Part shown: in pieces, positions 36,083-47,300 of the stretch
Layout of the letters: the number at the start of each line of letters is the position of its first letter
How positions within the stretch are numbered: the stretch's first letter is position 1
DNA from: Isosphaeraceae bacterium
GTDB lineage: Bacteria > Planctomycetota > Planctomycetia > Isosphaerales > Isosphaeraceae
NCBI GenBank assembly: GCA_026004735.1
Contig: BPJS01000001.1
Coordinates: 4,668,859-4,732,858 of the forward strand
Direction: 5' to 3'
DNA length: 64,000 bases
Translations under genes and position numbers: made by a program
Notes under the pieces: generated by a model
What the model was told of the DNA's origin: nothing
What the model saw: the letters and a program-made list of their open reading frames with translations, nothing else
Database searches by the model: none

Positions 36083-37800
36083 TCGCCCCCCCCGCGCGGT
36101 TGCGCAGCTTTCGCCACAGCCACGATGGCGTCGAGCGCTTGCCCGATCTCCGGATCGATCGCCTCTGCCGGCACGAAAGCCGCCAGCGCGTGGTAATCGG
36201 TCTTGTTCATGAGATTCGGCAGATCACGTCGCTCGTAGAACTGCTTGAACAACGGATCGAGAAACTCATCGCTGGCCTTGATGTCCGCGCTCCAGGGGTC
36301 CTTGCCGAGGGTCCGCAAAGCGCCTTCGACCTGCCCGATCGCCTCCTCCATGACCTTGCGCCACGCCGCGCCGAAGAGCTCGCCCTGCTGTCTGCGTCCC
36401 TGCTCTTCGGCAAAGCGAAGCAGCGTCTCCCGTTGGCACAGATAATTCTCCAATTCGCGCCGCGTCCACATTTTCTGCGTGAGAATTGGATCGTCCGGCA
36501 GGTTGGCGTCGAGCCGGTCGTAGATGGCGATGCCGGCAAGGTCCGGCTTGGCCTCGCGCAACGCGTAAAAATGCTCCTGCGCCTTGCGCGGCTGGTTGGC
36601 GACGTAGTGCACGAACGGCCGTCCCAGAAGCTCGCGCGCCGGGTGGTTCAACGCAATGGCGAAGGCACGCAGCATGGCAAGATCGGTCGAGCCTTCCAGA
36701 TACAGCACCCAGCCGGTTTCTTCGGCGAGGTAGTAATGCTCGAACCCGACGTCGCGCAGCGCCTTGAGCACCTGGCTGCCCCGGTCGTCGATTCGGTGCG
36801 GCTGGCCGATGAAGGCGATCACCATGTCGCGGTCGGCCGCCTCGTTGAGGATGACTTCCGAATGACTGGCGGCGATGATCTGGCTGCCCGTCTCGACGGC
36901 CTGGTCGGTGAGCACCTGATAGATCTGCCGCTGCCGCAGAATCTCCAGATGCGCGTCGGGCTCGTCGAGAAGCAGCACGGCGCCCGGATTGACGGCCATG
37001 TGCGCGAGGAGAAGCAGGGTCTGCTGCTGGCCCCGCCCGCTTGCTGACAGATCGAGCGCGATGTCGTTGCGCGTGCGGTAGTCCATGACCACCTCGCCGC
37101 GCTCCTTGATGTAGCGTGGCTCGTTGAGTTTCGCGCCAAACAGCGCTTTGATTCGCTCAACGATGCGCTGCCACTTCTTGTCACCGTTTCCCGACTGGAG
37201 AACCTGCCAGCACAGGTTGCGCAGCACTTCCGCCGTGCGCCCCTCACCCAGCCGAACGTTAATCGTGCCGAGCTCCAGGCGGTCCTCCCGGGGCGCCAGG
37301 CCGGACATCGGCGGCAGGTAGGCCAGACGAAGCTCGGCAAGGTCCGCCGGCACTTCCATGCGCCGGCCATCCGCCGTACGCAGCGGCCGGCAGTAGAAGG
37401 ATTCCTCGTTGGCGTAATCGAACTCCAGCCCGCACGTCCAGGTTTTGCCTTGGTCGACGCCCTCAACGCCAATCTCAATCAGGACGTTTTGCGTGCGGGT
37501 TTTGCCCTCCACGCGGCTGCCCTCGCGGACGTGCAGATCGCGCCAGAGCAGATTGGCCACCGGAACCGGCACGGCGATGAGGTCGCGGCGGTTGATGGTC
37601 ACGCCCGGTCGCTTCTCAGGCACCGCGCCGCCCCCGCGCTTCTCTAACCAGCGTTTCACGCCCACATGCCACAGCGCTAGCGCCTGTAAGGCCGAAGTCT
37701 TGCCGGAATTGTTCGGGCCGATGAAGACGACGCGGTCGCCGAGCTCGATCTCGACGTGGTCGAACAGCTTGAAGTTACGGATCGAGAGCTTGGTCAGCAT
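36079..37800 (-). CDS. AAA ATPase of the OLD type with C-terminal TOPRIM-like region
   Basis: A 573-residue protein from the ATG at 37800, one base after the DUF2283 stop. The SMC/RecF-like ATPase has Walker A GPNNSGKT at 28-35, a signature-like DLSASGRGQQQTLLLLAHMA, Walker B LLLDEPDAHLE and a conserved-His segment AASHSEVIL. The C-terminal part shows the TOPRIM Glu (WVLYLEGSTDLAMLRA) and D-x-D-type pair (IAIYDRLD), so it resembles overcoming-lysogenization-defect (OLD) nucleases such as GajA. In this operon it sits between DUF2283 and res. It may sense DNA state or cut phage DNA together with, or instead of, the Res nuclease; this is inference. Confidence 0.8.
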   Translation of the reverse strand: MLTKLSIRNFKLFDHVEIELGDRVVFIGPNNSGKTSALQALALWHVGVKRWLEKRGGGAVPEKRPGVTINRRDLIAVPVPVANLLWRDLHVREGSRVEGKTRTQNVLIEIGVEGVDQGKTWTCGLEFDYANEESFYCRPLRTADGRRMEVPADLAELRLAYLPPMSGLAPREDRLELGTINVRLGEGRTAEVLRNLCWQVLQSGNGDKKWQRIVERIKALFGAKLNEPRYIKERGEVVMDYRTRNDIALDLSASGRGQQQTLLLLAHMAVNPGAVLLLDEPDAHLEILRQRQIYQVLTDQAVETGSQIIAASHSEVILNEAADRDMVIAFIGQPHRIDDRGSQVLKALRDVGFEHYYLAEETGWVLYLEGSTDLAMLRAFAIALNHPARELLGRPFVHYVANQPRKAQEHFYALREAKPDLAGIAIYDRLDANLPDDPILTQKMWTRRELENYLCQRETLLRFAEEQGRRQQGELFGAAWRKVMEEAIGQVEGALRTLGKDPWSADIKASDEFLDPLFKQFYERRDLPNLMNKTDYHALAAFVPAEAIDPEIGQALDAIVAVAKAAQPRGGGE

Positions 37801-37801
37801 C

Positions 37802-38014
37802 TCAGACGACTTCCGGGACGGATTCGAACAACAGCCGCCGGATGTCGGCCTGCGGCGCGCGTTTTGATAAAGACAGCATCTCGATCCCGACAACGCGGTC
37901 CTGCTCGTCGTAATCGACGATGATGCCGGGCGAGACTTCCTCCGAACGATTCGCGGGCGCTTCGCTCAGGGTGAGATAGAGCGCGTCGGCCTGTTGGTCC
38001 ACTTTGAGCTTCAT
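37802..38014 (-). CDS. DUF2283 family small protein
   Basis: A 70-residue protein matching DUF2283: an opening D-x-x-A-D-A-L-Y-L-x-L, then a PGIIVDYDEQDRVVGIEML core. Its start overlaps the DUF4258 stop by 4 nt (ATGA), and its stop is 1 nt before the ATPase start. DUF2283 and DUF4258 are very often adjacent and are thought to form a toxin/antitoxin-like pair, with DUF2283 as the antitoxin side; that role is not proven. Confidence 0.85.
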   Translation of the reverse strand: MKLKVDQQADALYLTLSEAPANRSEEVSPGIIVDYDEQDRVVGIEMLSLSKRAPQADIRRLLFESVPEVV

Positions 38015-38259
38015 GGGATGACCCTCCTTCGATCAAAGAATACCGTGACGACATGTGGCGGTGTTCTCTCGCCGTTGACAATGACCCGCAACACACGATG
38101 TCCGAATTCAGGGATACGTGCCAGACGATGCTCCAGCTCGGCGTCCACCGGATCGGCCTCGGTCACGTCGGGCGCGGTCAGTGCCTGTTCCATCCATGCG
38201 ATCTGGATTTGCCGCTTCTCGAGCGCGTCCCGGGCATGTTCTGTCAGAACGTAGTCCAC
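38011..38259 (-). CDS. DUF4258 family small protein
   Basis: An 82-residue protein of the DUF4258 family, with the opening LTEHARDALEKRQI, the central W-M-E-x-A-L-T-x-P-D-V and a C-terminal VVTVFFDRRRVI strand. The fold is related to RelE/BrnT-like RNase toxins. It is 7 bp downstream of mod and overlaps DUF2283 by 4 nt. Toxicity is a family-level inference only. Confidence 0.85.
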   Translation of the reverse strand: MDYVLTEHARDALEKRQIQIAWMEQALTAPDVTEADPVDAELEHRLARIPEFGHRVLRVIVNGERTPPHVVTVFFDRRRVIP

Positions 38260-38266
38260 GTCTCGG

Positions 38267-40897
38267 TCACTCCAGGAGCTCCATCACCTTAAGGCTTTCG
38301 ATCCCGCGGTCGTCCACGATCTTGACCGCGATGCGCTTGTGCTGGCCCGGCTCGAAGGGCAGTGACACCGTGCCGCGATAGGCGTCGATCAATTCCTCGT
38401 CGATCTCGGCCTTGAGGTTCTTGGCAAGGCGTGCCCAGCCCTCCTTCTCGCCCGCCATCGGGAAGAAGACCTGGCGGGGATAGAGGCTTCGCCCGTCATA
38501 GTCCGTGTCCAGCAACCAGACCGCGATCTTCTCCTTGCCCCCGGACTCTATCTGACCAGTCTTGGTGTTGTAGTAGTCGAAGCCGTGCACCGAGACGACG
38601 AACTTGCCCTTCTCCTCGCCCTGGGCGATTTTCTCCACCCGCACGTCCGGCTGGCCGATCAGCCAGAAGGATTCGTTGCTGGCGCGCTTCTTCTTGAGAT
38701 CGTCGGTCAGGAGGTCCGCGTTCATCTGCGCCTTGAGCAGCGTCACGCCCGGCCACTGGGTCTCGTCGATGTCGCGCGCAGCCTCCGGGTCGAACTGGAA
38801 CGCCGCAAAGACGATCAGCTTGGGCTTGGGCACCAGCGTCTGCGCCTCTTCGATGGCCTGTGCGACCTGCCGTTGCTCCAGCGGCGCGTGCTCCGGGCCG
38901 AAGGAGACCACCACCCGCATGGAGTCGTACGCCGGAGCCGATTCGCTCACCGTGTTCGCACCTTCGGCGCTGGGAAGCGTCTCGCCGTCGGCGTGCAGCC
39001 AGCGGCAGCCGGGCAAAGGCTCCAGCCGCGCAAATCGGATGTACTGCCCGCTCTTGCCGCGGATGCCGGCGCGCAGGAGTTCGTCCCGCCATTCGCCCTG
39101 ACGCAGCGTCTCGCCGGAGCGGGCGATGGAGGCGTCGGCCACCTGCGGCGCGCCTTCGAGCAGTTCCTCCACCGACTTCACCGCCGGAGCGGGCACCGCC
39201 TCCACCGTGAAGGGGCCGGTCACGCGCACCTTCTTGCGGTCCACGAAGGGCTGGTCGTAGAGCGTCTCCTGCGGCGCGTGACGCATGATCGCCGCGTCGA
39301 TCTCCTCGCGCGTCATGCCCTCCTTGATGTCCGGGTTGTTGGCGATGGATTTCAGCGTGACGTGCGGCACGGTCTTGTACTTGAAGCCGCTGCCCACGCC
39401 CTCTTCCGGGTGCGCCAACTCGTAGTAGTCGAAGACGGCGGTCATCAGGCGCTGCCTGGCGAGCGTGAGCGCCACGCGCGAGGTGTCGCAGGTGATCCAG
39501 CGCCGGCCCCACTGCTCGGCGACGTAGGCCGTCGTGCCGCTGCCGCAGGTCGGGTCGAAAACCAGGTCGCCGGGGTCGCTGGTCATGAGGAGGCAGCGTT
39601 CGATGACCTTCGGGAGTGTTCGCACAACGTACAGCTTTTCTGAAGCGAAGCCCGATGTTCCTGTGTCAGACCATAGATTCGAGATAGGGTAGACAGGAAA
39701 GTCGTCTAGAAAGCGCACGTATCGAAGAGTGCTACCGACAATCATCAATCTGCGCGCGGCAGCCAAGCGATCCAAGCCTTTCCGATCGCTCTTGAATACC
39801 CCTGCGCCTGGCGTGAATCGTTTACCGTGAAATTCGTACTCAGCCAAGTCATTCGGGTTTCGCGGCCGCTGACTTGTCAGGTTGTCGTGAACAAAGATTC
39901 GGCTACCCGTTGGGGCGTCACGGAGCTGCTCCATCAACTTGAAGTTCTCTCGCCGCCCGTCGGGTAGTTCAGCCCAGGTGTATTGGGAGCCTCCCGCTTC
40001 TCCAGGTTCCTTGGTGAGGTATAGCGACCTGAACTTGAGCGTCGCGAGATTTCGCCCGTACCAGACGAGGTAATCGGCAACGCTGGAAAGCCGACTGCTG
40101 CCAAGCCCAGCCGTCTTCACAAACTGGATAAGACCAGCGAAATTCCCCGCCCCAAACACCTCATCCATCAGCTCCCGCACGTGATGGACGTTCTCATCGC
40201 TGATCTGCACGAAGATGCTGCCGCTCTCGGTGAGGAGTTCCCGCGCCAAAAGCAGCCGGTCGCGCAGGTAGGTGAGGTAGGAGTGGATGCCCAGTTCCCA
40301 GGTGTCGCGGAAGGCGCGGATCTGCTCGGGCTCGCTGGTTAGGTCCTCGTCCTTGCCGTCCTTCACGTCGCGCTTGTTGACAAAGGGCTGGAAGTTGGAG
40401 CCGTACGTGATGCCGTAGGGCGGGTCGATGTAGATCATCTGCACCTTGCCCGCCATGCCTTCCTTTTCCAGCAGCGAGTTCATCACGAGGAGCGAGTCGC
40501 CCGCGATCAGCCGGTTGGTCCAGCCGTGCTTGTGCCGGTAGAACTCGATCGCCTCGCGCAGCGGCTCCTTGCGCTCTACTTCGAACAGCGAACCCTGCAC
40601 GGGCTGACCGTTGCCGTTCTTCTTGCGGACCGCCTCGATGATGGTGCGCGGGTCGATGCGCTCGTGCACATGCAGCGACACGGTGGGCACGTCGAACGAG
40701 GTGTGCTCGGCCTTGCCCGCCCAGACGAGCTGCGGGTCGAGGTGCGGGTCGTAGGCATAGGTCTTTTTCTTCTGCCCGGCGTCCGGGTCTGTGTCCGGCG
40801 TCACCAGCCCGACGGGCGGGTTGTTGAGCCGCTCTTTGCCCTTGTGCTTATAGGATTCAATCGGTCGCTTGGCGTTTGGGCTTTTCTTCCGTCCCAT
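38267..40897 (-). CDS. mod: Type III-like site-specific DNA methyltransferase (Mod), beta class
   Basis: An 876-residue protein from the ATG at 40897 (MGRKKSPNAKRPIESY). Motif order is beta-class: catalytic DPPY near residue 156 (MIYIDPPYGITYGSNFQPF) comes before the SAM-binding FDPTCGSGTTAYVAEQWG near 448. Between them, residues about 250-430, lies the expected target-recognition domain, whose coding DNA drops to about 55 percent GC by hand count. The C-terminal part (residues 520-870) is the long extension usual in Mod partners of BPTD_3080-type Res. It makes N6-methyladenine or N4-methylcytosine on the recognition site. First gene of the island operon. Confidence 0.9.
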   Translation of the reverse strand: MGRKKSPNAKRPIESYKHKGKERLNNPPVGLVTPDTDPDAGQKKKTYAYDPHLDPQLVWAGKAEHTSFDVPTVSLHVHERIDPRTIIEAVRKKNGNGQPVQGSLFEVERKEPLREAIEFYRHKHGWTNRLIAGDSLLVMNSLLEKEGMAGKVQMIYIDPPYGITYGSNFQPFVNKRDVKDGKDEDLTSEPEQIRAFRDTWELGIHSYLTYLRDRLLLARELLTESGSIFVQISDENVHHVRELMDEVFGAGNFAGLIQFVKTAGLGSSRLSSVADYLVWYGRNLATLKFRSLYLTKEPGEAGGSQYTWAELPDGRRENFKLMEQLRDAPTGSRIFVHDNLTSQRPRNPNDLAEYEFHGKRFTPGAGVFKSDRKGLDRLAAARRLMIVGSTLRYVRFLDDFPVYPISNLWSDTGTSGFASEKLYVVRTLPKVIERCLLMTSDPGDLVFDPTCGSGTTAYVAEQWGRRWITCDTSRVALTLARQRLMTAVFDYYELAHPEEGVGSGFKYKTVPHVTLKSIANNPDIKEGMTREEIDAAIMRHAPQETLYDQPFVDRKKVRVTGPFTVEAVPAPAVKSVEELLEGAPQVADASIARSGETLRQGEWRDELLRAGIRGKSGQYIRFARLEPLPGCRWLHADGETLPSAEGANTVSESAPAYDSMRVVVSFGPEHAPLEQRQVAQAIEEAQTLVPKPKLIVFAAFQFDPEAARDIDETQWPGVTLLKAQMNADLLTDDLKKKRASNESFWLIGQPDVRVEKIAQGEEKGKFVVSVHGFDYYNTKTGQIESGGKEKIAVWLLDTDYDGRSLYPRQVFFPMAGEKEGWARLAKNLKAEIDEELIDAYRGTVSLPFEPGQHKRIAVKIVDDRGIESLKVMELLE

Positions 40898-41231
40898 GAG
40901 GTCCAGCCTCTCGGTCTCGTGCCACGCCCGTTCGAGATCGAACAACCAGGCTCGGCGGACAGGCCGGCCGAGTCAAATAGGAAGCGAGCGATCAATCGGC
41001 CCGCCCGGCGGCGTTCAATGCAGCGCTAGAGCCTGCGGGCCGAGGATACTCCTTTTTGCAAGGTCCGTGTGATCGCATGCAAGACCGGTCCGCCCTTCGA
41101 TTGCGCCGGGAATCTCATTGGTGCCAAGGACTGTCCGAACTAGCCCGGCAGCTCACCGTGTCGGACGTCGCACTTGGAACAAACATCCACCAGACTGGCT
41201 TCAGGAGGCCATAGCGTCGCCGCGCAAAGCA
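40898..41231. other. Intergenic region, right edge of the defence island
   Basis: About 330 bp between mod (minus) and the groEL terminator. It must hold the mod promoter, but no convincing -35/-10 was seen on the minus strand. No tRNA, integrase or terminal repeat is present. Confidence 0.5.
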
Positions 41232-41260
41232 GCGGGGAGCCGGTAAGACCGGCTCCCCGC
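41232..41260 (-). terminator. Strong hairpin downstream of groEL
   Basis: GCGGGGAGCCGGT at 41232-41244 pairs perfectly over 13 bp with ACCGGCTCCCCGC at 41248-41260, with a 3-nt loop. It lies about 55 bp after the groEL stop. The U-tract is weak (TGCTTTG on the minus strand). Confidence 0.65.
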
Positions 41261-41314
41261 GTGTGCTCGGTGATGAACTCGATGGGCGAGGCCCCTTGGG
41301 GGGCTTGGCCCGGC

Positions 41315-42949
<1,635 letters not shown>

Positions 42950-43072
42950 CGGTCATCCTCTTCTGGAATGCGGCAGCAGGGTTCAAACGCTCACGATACC
43001 GACCGGATCAGCCAGCCCCGCGGCACGGGTCAGAGCCAGCCCCGAACCGTCTCGCCCCGGTCCTGACCCACC

Positions 43073-43366
43073 TTAGCCCTCGATCACGGCCAGGATGTCG
43101 TCTTCACGCATCAGCAGGACCTTCTTGCCGCCGTCGATCTTGAACTCATCGCCGGCGTAGGACGTGAACAGAACCGAGTCGCCCACCTTGACCTGAAGCT
43201 CCCGGCGCTTGCCGTCTTTGGTGATCCGACCCTCGCCCACGGCGAGCACCTTGCCCTTCTGCGGCTTCTCCTTAGCCGTATCCGGCAAGACAATTCCGCC
43301 CGCCGTCTTGTCGCTGCCCTCGTCCCGCTCGACAACCACCCGATCTCCCAGGGGCTGAATCTTCAT
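43073..43366 (-). CDS. groES: Co-chaperonin GroES
   Basis: A 97-residue co-chaperonin: [37 protein letters not shown] at the start (quoted in part: [15 protein letters not shown]), with the mobile loop and the terminal [17 protein letters not shown] strand. It forms the lid of GroEL. First gene of groESL; ATG at 43366. Confidence 0.97.
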   Translation of the reverse strand: MKIQPLGDRVVVERDEGSDKTAGGIVLPDTAKEKPQKGKVLAVGEGRITKDGKRRELQVKVGDSVLFTSYAGDEFKIDGGKKVLLMREDDILAVIEG

Positions 43367-44301
43367 GGAACCAACTCCCAGAATCGAAACACGCCTCTCT
43401 CAAAACGCGTCAGACGAGCCAATTCACCCCGACCGCCCTGGGAGCGAACCCGCAAGACCCCACTCGGCCCTCACAGACCTTGGCTCGCCCCACTCCGACA
43501 CGCCGTCGAGGCCATTGGCCCAAATCACACCTTTCACGTGATGCAAGCGGCGTGCCTGAACCCGCTTCGACCCTTACAAGTCCCGATTGATCCAAAACTT
43601 ATGGCTCGTAGGCCGACCTCGGCCAGGTGCGGTTCGTCCTGCCGCAGGAGCCATCTCGCATCGCCCAGTCTGCCAAAATGACACCCCGCGATCGGCCCAT
43701 CGCCCGATGCGGGTCGCGGATCCGCCGTAGCCGACCATCACGAACTGAATCCGTACAAGAGGAGCCTTAGACGATCGAAAACAGGAAGAGTGGATGTTAT
43801 GGGAAATGTGGATGAAATAGGTAGACCTTCGTGCGACGTCGGGCCGTTGTTTGGGCTCCGATTCCAGGGTGACCATGCCGAGTGTGGTCTGAAAGCCGCA
43901 GCCGGGTCGAGCCGGATGAGCCGAGCGGTTGAAACCGCGTGAAGCGGCCGTCTATGATCGGCAGCACCTTGGCGCGTCGGGTGCCATCTGGGTTCGCCGG
44001 GATGAACCGCGACTGCTGGGGGCACGCTGAGTTGACCCGGGCCAGACGACGGGAGGCCGTCTGGTGCCGCACCGGATCTAGGGAAGGCCCCCGCTGCGAA
44101 CGCTTGCTTTTGTTCGGGCACCGGGGCGTCGGGTGGTTCGGCTTGGAGCGGATTGCGCTCAGCGCGTCGTATTGAGCCGTGCGGAGAGGTTCCCCATGCT
44201 CGGTTCGGAGGGGCGGCGCGCGGACGCAGACGGAATTCTTGTAGGCGATCGGGCTTCGCGTCGACGGGCGGGCGTGGAGGCCGTTCCGGAGGGCATTTCC
44301 C
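43367..44301. other. Long intergenic region upstream of groES and the subtilase
   Basis: 935 bp between the divergent groES and subtilase genes; promoters for both should be here. GC is somewhat lower around 43780-43830. Hairpin-forming stretches are present (for example CCGCGA/TCGCGG at 43686-43719), but I see no tRNA, RNase P, SRP or tmRNA hallmarks and no CIRCE. ORFs on either strand here have unlike-gene composition. Confidence 0.5.
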
Positions 44302-47300
44302 ATGGATCGCGATATGGACCGGCTTCGACCTAGGTTCCCACGGCCGGCCAGGCCGCGGCGGCGCGGCCGCTGGCCTGCTCTGGAAACGCTCGAACGGCGG
44401 CTGGTCCTGAGTGGCCCAGACGCCCTCGATCTGGGAGACGCCTACCTCTATCGCGGCGAGCGGGTTCCTCTCGGACGCGCCTTGGATCAGCTCATCGTCG
44501 GGCTGCGCCCCGATGCGCCGGCCGGCACCGTCGAGGCCCTGGTGGCCGCCGATGGGCCTCTAGCCGGCTTTCACGCCGCGCGCACCGGACGATCCGGTGT
44601 CTGGCAACTGACGCGGCCGACTCCGTATCCCGGTGACGGGGCGGCTCGGCTCAACGCCCTCCAGGCGGCCCGGGCGTGGGCTTCGACCCAGCCGGGAGTG
44701 GATTATGCCTCGGAGTCGTTTGTGGTTGCCGGTCGCGACCGTCTGGGCGTCACGCGGGACCTGGTCGTCGCGGTCCAGCCGGGGGTGGATCCCGGTACGC
44801 TCTTCGGCGGGACGACCTATGCCGGCTTCCGCCCCGTGCGGGGGACGACCGACCAGTTTGTGGTCACGACGACCGTTCAGCCCGGGCCGGCCGTCCTGTC
44901 CCAGGCCGAGGCGCTCGCGCGCGACCCGCGCGTACGCTGGGCGGCGCCTGACTTTCTGGCCGCGCGGCAGCGGATGTCTCTCAACGACCCGCTCCTGGCT
45001 CAGCAATGGCACCTGATCAACACCGGCCAGAATGGCGGCACTCCCGGAGCCGATGCCCGGGTTCAAGGAGCTTGGGAGGTCGGCGCCACCGGCGCCGGCG
45101 TGCTCGTGGCCATCATCGACGACGGCGTCCAGCTCGACCATCCCGACCTCGCACCCAACCTCTGGACCAACCCTGGCGAAACGCCTGACAACGGCATCGA
45201 CGACGACGGCAACGGCTACATCGACGACGTGCACGGCTGGGATTTCATCGACAATGACGCCGACCCCTCCGCCGAGGACGGTGATTTTCATGGCACGGCC
45301 GTCGCCGGGGTGGCCGTCGCCCGGGGCAACAACAATCTGGGCGTGGCTGGCGCAGCCTACGGCGCTCAATTCATGGCCGTGCGGCTGATCGGCCCCGCCC
45401 TTCCGGTCTCGGCGTACGCCGAGGCGATCTACTACGCCGCCGGCCGCACCGCCGACGGCCTCGGCCAGTGGAACGCCGCCGTGGTGCTCAACGAGAGCTA
45501 CGGCGGCTTCGGCGCCATCGACGTCGAGGCGGAAGCCTTCCTCTGGGCGTCCACCGAGGCGCGCGGCGGCAAGGGCGTCTTCAACTTCGCCGCCACCGGC
45601 AACGCCGGCGGAATCACCGACCCCGGTCCGGTCTCCTACCCGGCGGGCTACCCTGGCGCCATCGCCGTCGGTGGCACCACCGAACGGGATGTCCGGGTCG
45701 AGTATTCGCAGTTTGGACCCCACACGTTCATCGTCGCCCCGACCGGCAGCTTCGGCTTCAACGACGCCAACGGAAACCCGGGCATTCAGAACATCGTCAC
45801 CACCGATCGCACCGGCGGCACCGGCTACGACGGCGGCGACTACACGGGCTTGTTCGCCACCGGTTTCAGCGGCACGTCGTCCGCCACACCGCTGGCGGCC
45901 GGCGTGGGTGCCCTGATCGTCTCGGTCAAGCCCGACATCACCTACGAGGAAATGCGCCAGGTCCTCCGCGAGACGGCCGACAAGGTTGGCGGCGTCACCT
46001 ACGACGCCAACGGCTTCCACGAGCAGTACGGCTACGGCCGGGTCAATGCCGCCGCGGCCGTCGAGCGGTTTGCCATCCGTTTCGAGCTGGTCGCACCGAC
46101 CGGCCTGGAGGAAAACACGCCGTCCGGCCCGCTCAATCTCGGACAAATCGTCTTCGGCTCGACGCCGACGGACATCGACGACTACTCCGTCTCGGTTGAT
46201 TGGGGCGATGGCGGCCCCAGCTCCCCAGCGACGCTCAACCCTCTGGGTGGCGGGCGATTCGCCATTCTGACTCCGAGTAAGGAATACGCCGAGGGCGGTA
46301 ACTATGCCGTGACGATCCTCCTCGAGCGGCCGGCCGGCGGCACCTCCAGCGCCATCGTTTCCGTCAACGTCGCCAGCCGGCCGCTCTCGGGAACCGGCGT
46401 GACGGCGAGCGGACTGGTCGAGGGCCAGCTCTTTTCCGGAGTCATCGCCGAGTTCGTGGACACCGACCCCGACCCCATGACCAGCGATGACTATACCGTC
46501 ACGATCCTTTGGCTCGACGACGGCACGACCTCGCTCGGGGTCGTCCAGGCGCTCGGCGGCAACGCGTTTGAGGTGCTGGGCGAGCATGTCGTCGGAGGCG
46601 GGGATTCGCCGGTCCGGGTCACCGTCGTCGGGCCGGGCGGAGTCACCACGGTCATCGAGTCGCTGACCATCGCCCAGGATTCCGAGCTGGAATCGGTCGG
46701 CTTCGATCGCAGCGCTGTCGAGGGGTTCCCCCTGACCGAGCTTCCCCTGGCGTTCTTCGTCGACGCCGATCCTCGCCGCCCGCCCGTCAGCAATTACACG
46801 GCCCTGATCGATTGGGGTGATGGTTCGCCGCTGGAGCCTGGGGTGATCGTGGTCGGGACCGACCAGATCGGCGGCCAGCTCCGCCAGGGCTTTTACGTTT
46901 ACTCGTCGGGCACCCATGCCTACGACGTGCCCCAGCCCCCAGCGCCGGCCGACGCGCCTTATCCGGTGACCATTTTGATCGGACAGGTCACGCCCAACAC
47001 CAACACGACGACCGCAACCGGGCAGATCGTCGTCAGCGATGCGCCGATCCTGGCCACCCCGCTGAGCTACGTGCTCACCGGTCAGACCTTCAATAACTTC
47101 CTGGCCACCTTCATCGATACCGACCCTCGCTCGAACAACCCCCAGTTCGCGGCCGACTTCACCCCCGCCCGCTACCGGGCGGAAATCGACTGGGATCGCA
47201 ACGACGCCGACCCGACGACCGAGGTTGTCACCGTCTTGATCAACACCGACGGCGGCTACCTGGTTCGCGGTCAGCACGGCTACCGCCTCTCGGGCCTTTA

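Noticed and set aside
43367..43600. CIRCE/HrcA operator upstream of groES
   Set aside because: The inverted repeat TTAGCACTC-N9-GAGTGCTAA was searched for by eye and not found.
43797..44303. Possible 168-residue gene in the groES-subtilase gap
   Set aside because: Pro/Arg-rich with no structure and no ribosome site; composition unlike real genes here.
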